Part shown: positions 44,878-54,620 of the stretch, in pieces
How the letters are laid out: each line of letters starts with the position of its first letter
Numbering within the stretch: position 1 is the stretch's first letter
Assembly: GCA_963790525.1 (NCBI GenBank)
Contig: CAWBOV010000003.1
Location: 248,001-312,000, forward strand
DNA: 64,000 nt
Direction: 5' to 3'
Source of the DNA: CAWBOV01 sp963790525
Lineage (GTDB): Bacteria; Actinomycetota; Actinomycetes; Mycobacteriales; Jatrophihabitantaceae
The notes under the pieces: generated by a model
Seen by the model: only the letters and a program-made list of their open reading frames with translations
Told to the model about the DNA's origin: nothing
Databases searched by the model: none
Made by a program: the position numbers and the translations under genes

Positions 44878-47013
44878 ATGACGACGCAAGTGGACCTGGA
44901 GTTCGACGACCCGCACGCCGGTGCGGGCGATCTCCTGCTGGAGGTCTCGGACCTGACCGTCACCTTCCCGACCGACGGCCGGCGCGGTGAAGGCCGTCCG
45001 CGGCGTCGACCTACACCGTCAGCCAGGGCGAGACGCTGGCCATCGTCGGCGAGTCCGGCTCGGGCAAGTCGGTCAGCTCGCTGGCGGTCATGGGACTGCT
45101 GCCGGCCAGCGCGGTGATCACCGGGTCGATCCGGTTCCGCGGCGAGGACCTGCTGTCCCTCAACGACAAGCGCCTGTCCCGCATCCGGGGCAAGGGCATG
45201 GCGATGGTGTTCCAGGACCCGCTGTCGGCGCTCACGCCGGTCTACACGATCGGTGACCAGATCGCCGAGGCGATCCTGCATCCACCAACGACGTCAGCAA
45301 GCAGGCCGCGGCCAAGCGCGCGGTCGAGCTGCTCGAGGTCGTCGGCATCCCGCAACCCGAAGCTGCGGGCCAAGGCGTTCCCGCACGAGTTCTCCGGCGG
45401 CATGCGGCAGCGCGCCATGATCGCCATGGCGATCGCCAACGACCCGGACCTGATCATCGCCGACGAGCCCACCACCGCACTGGACGTGACGATCCAGGCC
45501 CAGATCCTGGACGTGCTGCAAGAACGCGCAAGGAGGTCACCGGCGCCGGCCACCGTGCTGATCACCCATGACCTCGGGGTCGTCGCCGGCTTCGCCGACC
45601 GGGTGCTGGTGATGTACGCCGGCAAGCCGGTCGAGATCGGCACGGTCGACGAGATCTTCTACCAGCCGCGGATGCCGTACACGATGGGCCTGCTCGGCTC
45701 GATCCCGCGCATGGACGTGGGGGAGAAGCGAGCCGCTGATCCCGATCGAGGGCAACCCGCCGTCGCTGGTCGGCGCTGCCGCCGGGCTGCCCGTTCGCGC
45801 CGCGCTGCCCGATCAAGATCGACACCTGCCTGACCATCGAGCCGGCGCTCGAGCGCGACCGACGCCGCGGATCACTTCGCCGCCTGCCACCGCAGGGAGA
45901 CGATCGCCGCCGAGCAGCTGGGGCAGCGACCAGGTGTTCCCGCGCGCCGGAGTACGTGGCCGAGCCGCTCGCCGCCATCGCGCGGGACAACCGTGACACG
46001 ACGCTCGCGATCGACGGGCTGCGCAAGGTGTTCCCGCTCGGTCAAGGGTGCCGTCATGCGCCGCAAGGTCGGCGAGGTCGCCGCGGTCGACGGTGTCAGC
46101 TTCGACATGCGCGTGGGCGAGACCCTGGGGCTGGTCGGCGAGTCCGGATGCGGCAAGACGACGACGATCATGCAGATCATGGAGCTGGCGCGAGCCGCAG
46201 CGGGGACCGATCGTCGTGCTCGGCAACAACGTCGAGAAGCTCACGCGCCAGCGACCGAAGCAGATGCGGGCCGACCTGTCACGATCGTGTTCCAGGACCC
46301 GATGGCCTCGCTGGACCCCCGGATGCCGATCGGGGACATCCTGGCCGAGCCGATGGGCGTGCAGAAGGTCTCCAAGGCCAAGACAGAGCGCGCGCGTCAA
46401 GGAACTGCTCAAGATGGTCGGCCTCAACCCCGAGCACGCCAGCCGGTACCCGGGCGAGTTCTCCGGCGGCCAGCGGCAGCGGATCGGCATCGCCCGGGCG
46501 CTGGCGCTGGACCCGAAGGTGATCGTGCTGGACGAGCCGGTCTCGGCGCTGGACGTCTCGATCCAGGCCGGCGTGATCAACCTGCTGGACGAGCTCAAGG
46601 CCAAGATGGGGCTGTCCTACCTGTTCGTGGCCCACGACCTGTCGGTGGTGCGTCATATCGCCGACCGGGTGGCCGTGATGTACCTCGGGCGGATCGTGGA
46701 GATCGGCGACGTCGAGGAGATCTTCGACCGGCCGACGCATCCGTACACCCAGGCGCTGCTGTCGGCCATCCCGCTTGCCGGATCCGCGTAAGGAGCGGGA
46801 ACGCCGCAGCGGATCCTGCTCACCGGTGACCTGCCCAGCCCGTCCGACATCCCGCCCGGCTGCCGGTTCTCCTCGCGCTGCTCCGGTGTTCGCCGAATGA
46901 GCTGACCGAACCGCAGAAAGGGAAATGCAGAAGCGATGATCCTGCGCTGATGTCACGCGGCGCTCGGACCATGCAGATGCCTGTCATTCGCCAAGGTCAG
47001 CGAGGTGCTCTGA
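44878..47013 (+). CDS. Fused DppD-DppF-type ABC ATPase, many frameshifts
   Basis: Two ATPase halves lie in one continuous reading after repair, with no stop between them. The DppD-like half shows Walker A GESGSGKSVSSLAVMG, signature HEFSGGMRQRAMIAMA, Walker B LIIADEPTTALDV and a Cys-rich tail (CPFAPRCP). A bridge (PEYVAEPLAAIARDNRD) leads to the DppF-like half: GESGCGKTTTIMQIM, IVFQDPMASLDPRM, GEFSGGQRQRIGIARAL and VIVLDEPVSALDVSIQ. At least fifteen small indels, mostly +1, interrupt it, for example near 44985, 45010, 45282, 45290, 45353, 45512, 45733, 46043, 46191, 46280 and 46400. Both halves keep every nucleotide-binding motif. The 3' end is uncertain; 47013 follows one more inferred insertion. 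It powers the permeases upstream. Confidence 0.75.
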
Positions 47014-47212
47014 AGATCCAGTGCGCGTCATGTGCATGTGTTGTTGAGGTTTCCAGGAAATTTCTCATTTCTGGGAACCCAGGAAAGACGGCGAACAAAG
47101 CGTTATGTCGTGTACCGATACGGCAACGGAACTTGGTCCTGGGCCGGATGTCGGGTAGGCACGGAGTCCGTACTGTCCACGATGTGGACCGGGTTTGATT
47201 CAAGGAGGAAGT

Positions 47213-48940
47213 GTGAGGTTGACCAAAAAGGCATCCGCGCTCGTCAGCGTGGGCCTCGTCGCGGCTATGGCGCTGGCAGCGTGTAGCTCCAACGGCAGCG
47301 GCGGTACCAAATCCAGCGGGCAGGCGACCAACAGCGCCGGGCAGCAGATCCAGGCCGCGGCGGGCGCGAACGACATCAGCCCGACGCCGTACGACCAGGT
47401 GCAAGGCCGGTGGCACACTGCGCTACCCGGTCGAAGACTTCCCCGCGAACTTCAACAACTTCGAGGTCGACGGCAACGAGTCGGCCTCGGTCGACCTCAT
47501 GACGCCGACCCTGCCGCAGGTGTGGAACTTCGACGCCGGCGGCAAGCCGAGCGTCAACACCGACACGATGGTCTCGATCACCGCAGACCTCGACCAGCCC
47601 GCAGACCCTCGAGTACAAGATCAACCCGAAGGCGGTCTGGAGCGACGGCACCCCGATCACCTACAAGGACTTCGTCGGCATGTGGAAGGCGGACAACGGC
47701 GCCAACACCAAGTTCAACGTCGCCTCCACCACCGGCTACGACGACATCAAGTCCGTGTCGCGCGGCACCGACCGACCAGGACGTCAGTCGTCGTCATGAA
47801 GTCGCCGTACCCGGACTGGCAGTCGATGTTCGGCCCGATCATGCCGGCCTACCTGACGCCACGCCGGACCGCGTTCAACAAGATCGTGGGTCAACGGCCC
47901 GGTCAACCTCGGCGCGTTCTCTCCGGCGGCCCGTACATCATCGCCAAGATCGACAAGACCGCGAAGACCATCACCCTGATCACGAACCCGAAGTGGTACG
48001 GCGCGCAAGCCGGCCAAGCTGGACAAGATCGCAGTTCATCGTCTCGACAGTCAGCGCAGGCCAAGGCGTTGCAGAGCGGGCAGGTCGACCTGGTCGACAT
48101 CGGGGCGACCCGGCGGCCACTAGCCACCGTCAAGGCCACGGCCGGGCGCGACCATCCACAAGGCCGGTGGCCCGAACTTGCGGCACATCGACCTGTCGGT
48201 AGCGCGGCGCGCTGTCCGATGTGCGTGTCCGCCAGGCGGTCTGCTCAGCATCGACCGGGTCGGCGACGCCAAGACCCTGCTCAGCCCGCTGGACTGGCCG
48301 GCCACCGTGCTCAACAGCCACATCTGGATGAACAACCAGGCGCAGTACAAGTCCACCTGTGGCGACTTCTGCAACCAGGACATCGCCAAGGCGGACTCGC
48401 TGCTCGACCGCGGCCGGCTACACCAAGGGCAGTGACGGCTACTACGCCAAGGGCGGCAAGGTGCTGAACCTGAAGCTTCGTCATCCCGGACGGCGTGAAG
48501 ACCTCGCTCGAACGAGGCGCGCTGCAGCAGAAGGCGCTGAAGACGGCGGGCATCAAGGTCACCATCAAGTCGGTTCCCGTCCGACCCGTTCTTCCCGGAC
48601 TACGTGCTGAAGGGGCCTTCGACCTGACGATCTTCAGCTGGATCGGCACGCCGTTCCCGATCTCCTCGGCGCAGTCGATCTACAGCCAACGGCGGACCAG
48701 AACTTCGCCAAGATCGGCACCCCGGAGATCGACGAGCTGTTCAAGCAGGCCGTCTCCGAGCCGACCCGACCAAGGCCAGCCGACCTGACCTACCAGATCG
48801 ACAGAAGATCTGGGAACGAGGGCCACTCGGCCACCCTGTACCAGCGCCCCGACCTGGTGGCGACCGAAGGGAACCTGGTGAACTTCGGTTCGTTCGGCTT
48901 CGCGAGCGTCGACTGGACCTCGGTCGGTTACAAGGCCTGA
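47213..48940 (+). CDS. Peptide ABC transporter substrate-binding lipoprotein, many frameshifts
   Basis: This is a family-5 solute-binding protein of about 560 residues after repair. GTG 47213 has a strong AAGGAGG upstream. The signal peptide (ALVSVGLVAAMALAAC) ends in a lipobox and is followed by a Ser/Gly-rich linker. Recognisable blocks are GGTLRYPV, VWSDGTPITYKDFVGMWKADNG, SPYPDWQSMFGPIMPAYL, GPYIIAKIDKTAKTITLITNPKWYG and the C-terminal NFGSFGFASVDWTSVGYKA. About twenty indels scramble the middle, so no single frame covers more than about 100 residues. The 200 bases before it (47014-47212) are unusually AT-rich, with overlapping short inverted repeats near 47050-47090 and no gene. It delivers peptides to the adjacent transporter. 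Confidence 0.78.
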
Positions 48941-48973
48941 TCCAGGCAGCACCACGAAGTAGGACCTGATACC

Positions 48974-49003
48974 GGGGCCGGGCGAGAATCTTCGCCCGGC
49001 CCC
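48974..49003 (+). terminator. Hairpin terminator after the peptide transporter operon
   Basis: GGGGCCGGGCGA at 48974-48985 pairs perfectly with TCGCCCGGCCCC at 48992-49003 around a six-base loop. It follows the binding-protein stop at 48940. A second, smaller palindrome (GTACCGTTTCGGTAC, 49005-49019) abuts the mshB start and contains its probable -10 box TACCGT (49006-49011). Confidence 0.8.
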
Positions 49004-49019
49004 AGTACCGTTTCGGTAC

Positions 49020-49922
49020 GTGAGTCTCGACAACCCCCGCCGGCTCCTTCTCATCCACGCCCATCCGGACGACGAGACGATCGGCACCGGGGCGACGATG
49101 GCGCGCTACGCGGCCGAGGGCGCCCACGTCACCCTCGTGACCTGCACCCTGGGTGAACTGGGCGAGGTCATCGGATCGCGGTGGGCGCAGCTCACGGCCG
49201 AGCAGGCCGACCAGCTCGGCGGTTACCGCATTGGCGAGCTCGCCGCGGCGATGTCGGCCCTCGGTGTCACCGACCACCGCTTCCTCGGCGGCGCCGGCCG
49301 CTTCCGCGACAGTGGGATGATCGCGACGGCGGGCAATGCCGCCCCGCGCGCGTTCTGGCAAGCGGACTCGGACCCGGCGGTGTTCGCCGCCGCGGTGTCC
49401 GCCGCAGTCGAGGTGATCCGGGAGGTGCGGCCACAGGTGCTCGTGACCTACGACCCCAACGGCGGCTACGGCCATCCGGATCACATCATGGCCCACCGGG
49501 TGGCCACCGCTGCGGTGGGCGCGGCCGCCGATCCGGGCTTCTCCGCCGCCGGCGTTCCGTGGCAGGTCGCCAAGCTGTACTGGACCGCCGTCCCGCGCTC
49601 CGTGCTCGTCGCGGACGTCGTCGCCGTACGCGGGTCCGGCACGTCGTTCACCGTCCCCGCGTCGATCGAGGACCTCCCTTTCGGCAGCGCCGACGCCGAG
49701 GTCACCACGGCGATCGACGCCTCTGCCTTCGTGTCGGCCAAGGCGGACGCCATGCGCGCCCACGCCACCCAGCTGTCCGTCGAGGGCGGCTTCTACGCGC
49801 TGTCGAACGACATCGGGCAGGTGCTGTCCGGAGTGGAGTACTTCCGCCTGGCGCAGGGCGACGCGGCCGGGGAACGGGACGCCCACGGTCGCGAGACCGA
49901 TCTGTTCGCCGGAGTCACCTGA
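49020..49922 (+). CDS. mshB: Mycothiol biosynthesis deacetylase MshB
   Basis: MshB removes acetate from GlcNAc-inositol in mycothiol synthesis. The 300-residue protein has the zinc-binding motif LIHAHPDDE at 12-19 and the second zinc ligand in NGGYGHPDHIMAH near 152. The strongly MshB-specific stretch VTCTLGELGEVIGSRWAQLT and the following QLGGYRIGELAAAM distinguish it from the related Mca amidase. Length equals typical MshB. GTG 49020 lies eight bases after TACCGT, suggesting a leaderless start inside a small palindrome. The stop overlaps the next gene (TGATG). Its presence places the organism among mycothiol-producing actinomycetes. Confidence 0.94.
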   Translation: MSLDNPRRLLLIHAHPDDETIGTGATMARYAAEGAHVTLVTCTLGELGEVIGSRWAQLTAEQADQLGGYRIGELAAAMSALGVTDHRFLGGAGRFRDSGMIATAGNAAPRAFWQADSDPAVFAAAVSAAVEVIREVRPQVLVTYDPNGGYGHPDHIMAHRVATAAVGAAADPGFSAAGVPWQVAKLYWTAVPRSVLVADVVAVRGSGTSFTVPASIEDLPFGSADAEVTTAIDASAFVSAKADAMRAHATQLSVEGGFYALSNDIGQVLSGVEYFRLAQGDAAGERDAHGRETDLFAGVT

Positions 49923-50377
49923 TGGCGGCTCAGCCTCGCGTCCAGGGTGATCCGATCGAGGCGCTGTCGGCTCCGGACCGGTGCCCGCCCGCGCTCGCGC
50001 TCGCCGCGCTGGTGGTCTACTCCCTCGTCGCGGCCGCCGCCGCCGCGATCGAGGTGCTGCTGATCCCGTTGCGGATCGGAACGACGATCATCCCGGTCAC
50101 GGTGCTGCTCGGCGGGGCGACGACCGTGCTCGTCCCGATCCTGGCCCGGCGCGTGTGCGACACGTTCGCCGCCTCCCTGCTCCCGGTGCTGGCCTGGAGC
50201 GTCGTCGTGATCGGCTCCAGCGTGACCGGCCCGGGCGGCGACGTGCTCGTCCCGGGCGGCACGACTGCGCTCGTGACGGTCTTCTACGCCTTCGTGGCGG
50301 TTGGCTTCGTCGCCGGCGTGGCCGGGATCATCCGGGCGACGATGCGCCAGTCCGACGACTACGCCCGCCGACCGTGA
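49922..50377 (+). CDS. Four-helix membrane protein downstream of mshB
   Basis: This 151-residue protein has four hydrophobic segments (PPALALAALVVYSLVAAAAAAIEVLL, TIIPVTVLLGGATTVLVPILA, ASLLPVLAWSVVVIGSSV and TVFYAFVAVGFVAGVAGII). It is co-translated with mshB through a one-base overlap. A small membrane protein after mshB is conserved in many actinomycetes, where such genes are annotated DUF6113-like; function is unknown. I see no catalytic motif. Its conservation next to mshB hints at a link with thiol metabolism or transport, but this is inference from position only. Confidence 0.65.
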   Translation: MAAQPRVQGDPIEALSAPDRCPPALALAALVVYSLVAAAAAAIEVLLIPLRIGTTIIPVTVLLGGATTVLVPILARRVCDTFAASLLPVLAWSVVVIGSSVTGPGGDVLVPGGTTALVTVFYAFVAVGFVAGVAGIIRATMRQSDDYARRP

Positions 50378-50412
50378 CGGAATTGTCGGACCCGTCCCCT
50401 ACGGTCGTGCCC

Positions 50413-52677
50413 ATGACCGAGTCCAGCGGATCGACCGCCACCGCCGCACCCCCGCTCACGCTGCGCGCCCGAGCCGACGCGGTGCTGGCCACCCTGGTCG
50501 GGCGCCCGGGGGAGCAGATCGACTTCCGGGAGGGGCAGTGGGAGGCGGTCGAGGCGCTCGTCGACGGCCGCGCGAGGGCGCTCGTCGTGCAGCGCACCGG
50601 GTGGGGCAAGTCCGCGGTCTACTTCGTCGCCACCTCCCTGCTGCGGGCTGCCGGCGCCGGCCCGACGCTGCTGGTGTCCCCGCTGCTGTCGCTCATGCGC
50701 GACCAGGTGGCGGCTGCCGGGCGGGCCGGGAGTACGCGCCATGGAGATGAACTCCGCGAACGCCGCCGAATGGGGGGACGTGGCGGCCGCGGTCCAGGCC
50801 GACGAGGTCGACGTGCTGCTCGTCTCGCCGGAGCGGCTCACCAACCCGCGGTTCGCCGACGGAACAACTGCCCGTCCTCGTCGAGCGCTGCGGGCTGCTG
50901 GTGATCGACGAGGCGCACTGCATCTCCGACTGGGGCCACGACTTCCGCCCGGACTACCGGCGCATCCGTGACCTGCTGACCGGTTGCCCCACGGCACGCC
51001 GGTGCTCGCCACGACGGCCACCGCCAACGCCCGGGTCGTCGAGGACGTCGCCGAGCAGCTGGGTGCGGGCGGGCGTGCCGGTGACGACCGTGCGCGGCCC
51101 GCTCGCCCGGGACTCGCTGCGGCTCGGCGTACTCGACCTGCCCGACGCCGGTGACCGGCTGGCGTGGCTGGCCGCGCACCTGGACGACCTCCCGGGCAGC
51201 GGCATCGTCTACACGCTGACCGTCGCGCCGCCGAGGACACCGCGCGAGCTGCTGCGCGGCGGCGGGGCACCGAGTGCTGGCCTACACCGGGCCGCACCGA
51301 CGACGCCGAGCGCCGAGGTGGCCGAGCAGGCGCTGCGCGGCAACGAGGTGAAGGCGCTGGTCGCCACCTCCGCGCTGGGGATGGGCTTCGACAAGCCCGA
51401 CCTCGGGTTCGTCGTGCACCTCGGGGCGCCGTCGTCGCCGGTCGCCTACTACCAGCAGGTCGGGCGCGCGGGGCGCGCCGTCGAGCGCGCCGACGTGCTG
51501 CTGCTGCCCGGGCGGGAGGACGCCGACGATCTGGCGTTACTTCGCCACCGCCTCCATGCCCCGCCAGATCGATGCGGACGCGGTCCTGCTGGCGCTGTCC
51601 GGCTCCGAACGCCCGATGTCGACCGCGGCCCTCGAGACGGTGGCCAACGTGCGCCGTACCCGGCTCGAGCTGCTGCTCAAGGTGCTGGCGGTCGAGGGCG
51701 CCGTCGACCGGGTCGCGGGGGGATGGCGGGCCACCGGGAAGGACTGGATCTACGACGCGGAGCGCTACGACCGCGTCGCGGAGGCGCGGCGATCCGAGCA
51801 GGATGCGATGCGCGCCTATCAGGGCGACAGCGGGTGCCGCATGGCCTTCCTGCAGCGGACGCTCGACGACGAGACCGCCGTCGACTGCGGCAGGTGCGAC
51901 GTCTGCGCGGGGGAGTGGTACCCGCGCGATGTCCCGGACACCGCGCGCTCCGCCGCTCGCACCCAACTCGAGCGGGCTGGCGTGGGGCTGGACGTGCGGG
52001 CCCAGTGGCCGACGGGCATGAGCCACTTCGGGATGTCGGTGAGCGGCAGGATCCCGCCCGCCGAGCAGTACGAACCCGGCCGGTCGCTGGCCCGGTTGAG
52101 CGATCTCGGGTGGGGTTCACGCCTGCGGGACCTGTTCGCCGCCGAGACCCCGGATGTCGAGATGCCGGCGGATCTGATCCGCGCCTGTGTCGGCGTGCTG
52201 GCGCAATGGGGGTGGGCGCAGCGCCCCGCCGCGGTGATCGCCATGCCGTCGCGGCACCGGCCGCTGCTCGTCGCGTCATTGGCCCGCTCGCTGGCCGAGC
52301 TCGGGCGGCTGGAGGATCTGGGCTCGCTCGACCTGGTCGACGGAGGCCCGAGCGGTGGCCCCGGCGGGAACAGCGCGTTCCGCCTCGCCGGTGTCTGGGG
52401 ACGGTTCGCGGTGCCGGCTGAGACGGCGCGGCGGCTGGCCGGCCTGGACGGGGCGCCGGTGCTGCTCGTGGACGATCTCGTCGAGTCGCGGTGGTCGCTC
52501 ACCGTGGCCGCGCGGGAACTCCGCCGCGCGGGTGCCGGTGCGGTGCTGCCCTTCGCCCTGGCCACATCCGGCTCGACCGCCCCGCCCTCAGCTCGGGTAG
52601 GTACGGATCAGCGCGGGCGGCGCGAGCAGCGGGCGGCGCGGGTCAGTAGGTCTTGCCGCCCTCGGGGAGATCGGTGA
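50413..52677 (+). CDS. recQ: RecQ-family DNA helicase with C-terminal phosphoribosyltransferase-like domain, frameshifted
   Basis: After repair this is a RecQ-type helicase of about 740 residues. The motifs are FREGQWEAVEAL, RTGWGKSAVYF (Walker A), SPLLSLMRDQV, VIDEAHCISDWGHDFRPDYR, ATTATAN-like, LVATSALGMGFDKPDLGFV and YYQQVGRAGRA. A zinc site (CGRCDVCAG) follows. The final 170 residues end in PVLLVDDLVESRWS, a PRPP-loop-like motif, and LRRAGAGAVLPFALA; many actinobacterial RecQ proteins carry this extension. About a dozen indels lie between 50731 and 51515, almost all +1. TACGGT at 50400-50405 lies seven bases before ATG 50413. The exact 3' end is uncertain and overlaps the convergent DUF1269-like gene by 35 bases. 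Confidence 0.85.
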
Positions 52678-53200
52678 ACGGCGGCCGGTTCGCCTCGGTC
52701 AGCGCGTGCTGGACGGCGATCACGGCGGCGGGCGGGAGATCGGTCTCGATGAGCGTGGCCCCGGGGAAGCGCGCCAGCTCCCGCTGCAGGTCGGCGATGG
52801 AGACCCGGCTGACCAGCAGCGCCAGGGCGGTCTGCCCGGGCTGGACCTCGCGGCGGAGCTCGGCGACCTTCTCATCCGGGATACCCGTGTCGCGGATCTT
52901 GGCGTACAGCGCACCGGCACCCGCTCCGGCGGCACCGACCGCGAGGCCGATAGGTCCGGCCAGCAGCGTGCCGAGCAGCAGCCCCCAGACACCGCCGCCC
53001 AGGGCCGCGCGCCCCGGCGTGATGTCGGTGGTCTCGGTGACGTGGGTCGAGCCGTCGGCGTCGCGGCGGACGAAGACCGCGTCGTGGAGCACCAGCTCGT
53101 TCGCCTTCTGCAGGCGCACCGTCGTCAGCAGGAACTCCTGCGCCTTCAGCGGCTCGTCGAAGGAGATGACCAGGAGCTTGTTCTCGGGCGGGTTCGTCAT
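52643..53200 (-). CDS. DUF1269-type membrane-associated protein
   Basis: This 185-residue protein begins with a KLLVISFDEPLKAQEFL beta-alpha start, followed by VLHDAVFVRRDADGSTHV. A Gly/Ala-rich hydrophobic hairpin (GGGVWGLLLGTLLAGPIGLAVGAAGAGAGALYAKI) is next, then a second alpha/beta half with QPGQTALALLVSRV. This layout, a ferredoxin-like domain interrupted by a glycine-rich membrane hairpin, is that of the DUF1269 family, whose function is unknown though some members are stress-linked. ATG 53200 has AGGA seven bases upstream. It stands alone between convergent recQ and the GNAT gene on the same strand, ten bases away. Confidence 0.78.
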   Translation of the reverse strand: MTNPPENKLLVISFDEPLKAQEFLLTTVRLQKANELVLHDAVFVRRDADGSTHVTETTDITPGRAALGGGVWGLLLGTLLAGPIGLAVGAAGAGAGALYAKIRDTGIPDEKVAELRREVQPGQTALALLVSRVSIADLQRELARFPGATLIETDLPPAAVIAVQHALTEANRPPFTDLPEGGKTY

Positions 53201-53209
53201 GACTCGATC

Positions 53210-54174
53210 CTAGGCGAGAGCCCGGTAGCGGTAGCTGTGATGTCGGTAGAAGCCCAGCCGGTGGTAGAGCGCCAGTGCCGGCGCGTTGTCGGCGCTGACC
53301 TGGAGGTAGCACCGCGTGGCGCCGTGCTGCTGCGCCCAGTCGGCGAGCCCCAGCAGGATCGCGGTTGCCAGTCCGGTCCGGCGCGCTGACGGATCGACCT
53401 CGACCGCGGTGACCCCGAGCCACCCGTCGTCCACCGCACCCCGGGCGATCGCCAGCACCCGCCGGTCCGGTCCGCGGACGAGGGCGAACCCCACGCGGTC
53501 GTGGCGCACGAGCAGCTCGCGCGCCCGCTCGGGCAGCGGGCCGCCCCGGTAGTGGTACGCACCGAGCCAGTCCGGCGACGGCGCCCCCTCGACCTCCACC
53601 CGTGCCGCCGCGGCGGCGTCCAGCCGCGGTGGCGTCCGCTGCCGCGCCGCGCCGGAGGAGGTCCAGTCGCATGGTGAGCACGTGCACGTCCTCGGCGTAG
53701 GTCCAGCCCGCGCCGCGCCAGCTCGGCGTCGAGCACCGAACGCACCGGCAGCGGCACCTGGATCTGCGGGCGCAGCCCCCGCTCGGAGTACCAGGCGCCC
53801 ACCTCGGCGAGCAGCTCGTGCAGGGGCCGCGTGCTCGTGTGCAGCGGCAGTGCGGAGTTGGCGCGGCCGGTCCAGCCGGTGTCGGCGCGGAGCATCCAGC
53901 CGTCCAGCGTGGCCACCTCGCGCGCCCGCCAGCCCTGGGCGGACGCGGCTTCGACGGCCAGCTCGTCCCGCGCGGACGGCGGCACCAGCCGCGCCAGCGA
54001 GATCGACCCGAGCGGCACCCGCACCAGGCCGGCGCGGGTCTCGATCTGGGCCTCGTCCGGCCCGATCGACAGCAGGTCGCCGAGGGCGTCGGAGTGGAGC
54101 GGGCGGCCGTGGGCGCCGACGCCGACCGTGTGCCGCACCACGACCCGGCGCCCTAACCATTCCCTGTGCAGCAC
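53210..54174 (-). CDS. GNAT N-acetyltransferase with N-terminal SH3-like region, frameshifted
   Basis: After repair this encodes about 320 residues. The N-terminal part (RRVVVRHTVG and RAGLVRVPLGSISLARLVPP) is a small all-beta region found in actinobacterial fused GNAT proteins. The C-terminal GNAT fold shows VTAVEVDPSARRTGLATAILLGL, the acetyl-CoA loop, and CYLQVSADNAPALALYHRLGFYRHHSYRYR, a classic motif B with the asparagine. Two small frameshifts, near 53630 and 53705, separate the halves. GTG 54174 follows TAGTAT on the minus strand (54182-54187) by seven bases, so a leaderless start shared with the fdxA promoter region is likely. The acetyl acceptor is unknown. Confidence 0.75.
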
Positions 54175-54228
54175 AGACGGCATACTAGGCAGGCAGCAGC
54201 GACCGAGCCCTCCCGAGAGGAACCCGCA

Positions 54229-54555
54229 GTGACCTACGTAATCGCCGAGCCATGCGTCGACGTTCTCGACAAGGCGTGCATCGAAGAGTGCCCGGTTGAC
54301 TGCATCTACGAGGGCGGCCGGATGCTCTACATCCACCCGGACGAGTGCGTGGACTGCGGCGCCTGCGAGCCGGTCTGCCCGGTCGAGGCGATCTACTACG
54401 AGGACGACCTGCCCGACAAGTGGCGTGACTACACCCAGGCCAACGTGGACTTCTTCGACGAACTCGGCTCGCCGGGCGGCGCCTCGAAGGTCGGCAAGAC
54501 CGACACCGACGCCGCCATCGTCGCGGCCCTCCCGCCCCAGGCCGAGGACCACTGA
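54229..54555 (+). CDS. fdxA: Seven-iron ferredoxin FdxA
   Basis: This 108-residue ferredoxin begins TYVIAEPCVDVLDKACIEEC, the usual actinobacterial FdxA start. The 3Fe-4S ligands come from PCVDVLDKACIEECPVDC and the 4Fe-4S ligands from CVDCGACEPVCPVEAIYYE. It carries electrons to partners such as cytochrome P450 or other oxidoreductases. GTG 54229 has GAGAGGA nine bases upstream; CATACT at 54181-54186 is a probable -10 box overlapping that of the divergent GNAT gene. The last codons and the stop form the first unit of a 20-base tandem repeat. Confidence 0.93.
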   Translation: MTYVIAEPCVDVLDKACIEECPVDCIYEGGRMLYIHPDECVDCGACEPVCPVEAIYYEDDLPDKWRDYTQANVDFFDELGSPGGASKVGKTDTDAAIVAALPPQAEDH

Positions 54556-54620
54556 CCGAGGCCGAGCACCACTGAGCGGGCCCAGCACCACTGAGCGGGG
54601 GCCAGCACCACTGAGCCGCT
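54541..54620 (+). repeat. Four 20-base tandem repeats at the fdxA 3' end
   Basis: Units begin at 54541, 54561, 54581 and 54601, each containing GCACCACTGAG or a close variant. The first unit holds the fdxA stop codon; the last forms half of a hairpin, CACTGAG-CCG-CTCAGTG (54609-54625), which includes the stop codon of the convergent gene and may terminate both. Confidence 0.8.

Noticed and set aside
47050..47100. AT-rich inverted repeats before the binding-protein gene as a riboswitch or attachment site.
   Set aside because: The stems are short and bulged, there is no integrase or tRNA nearby, and no known riboswitch core is seen. A promoter region is the simpler reading.
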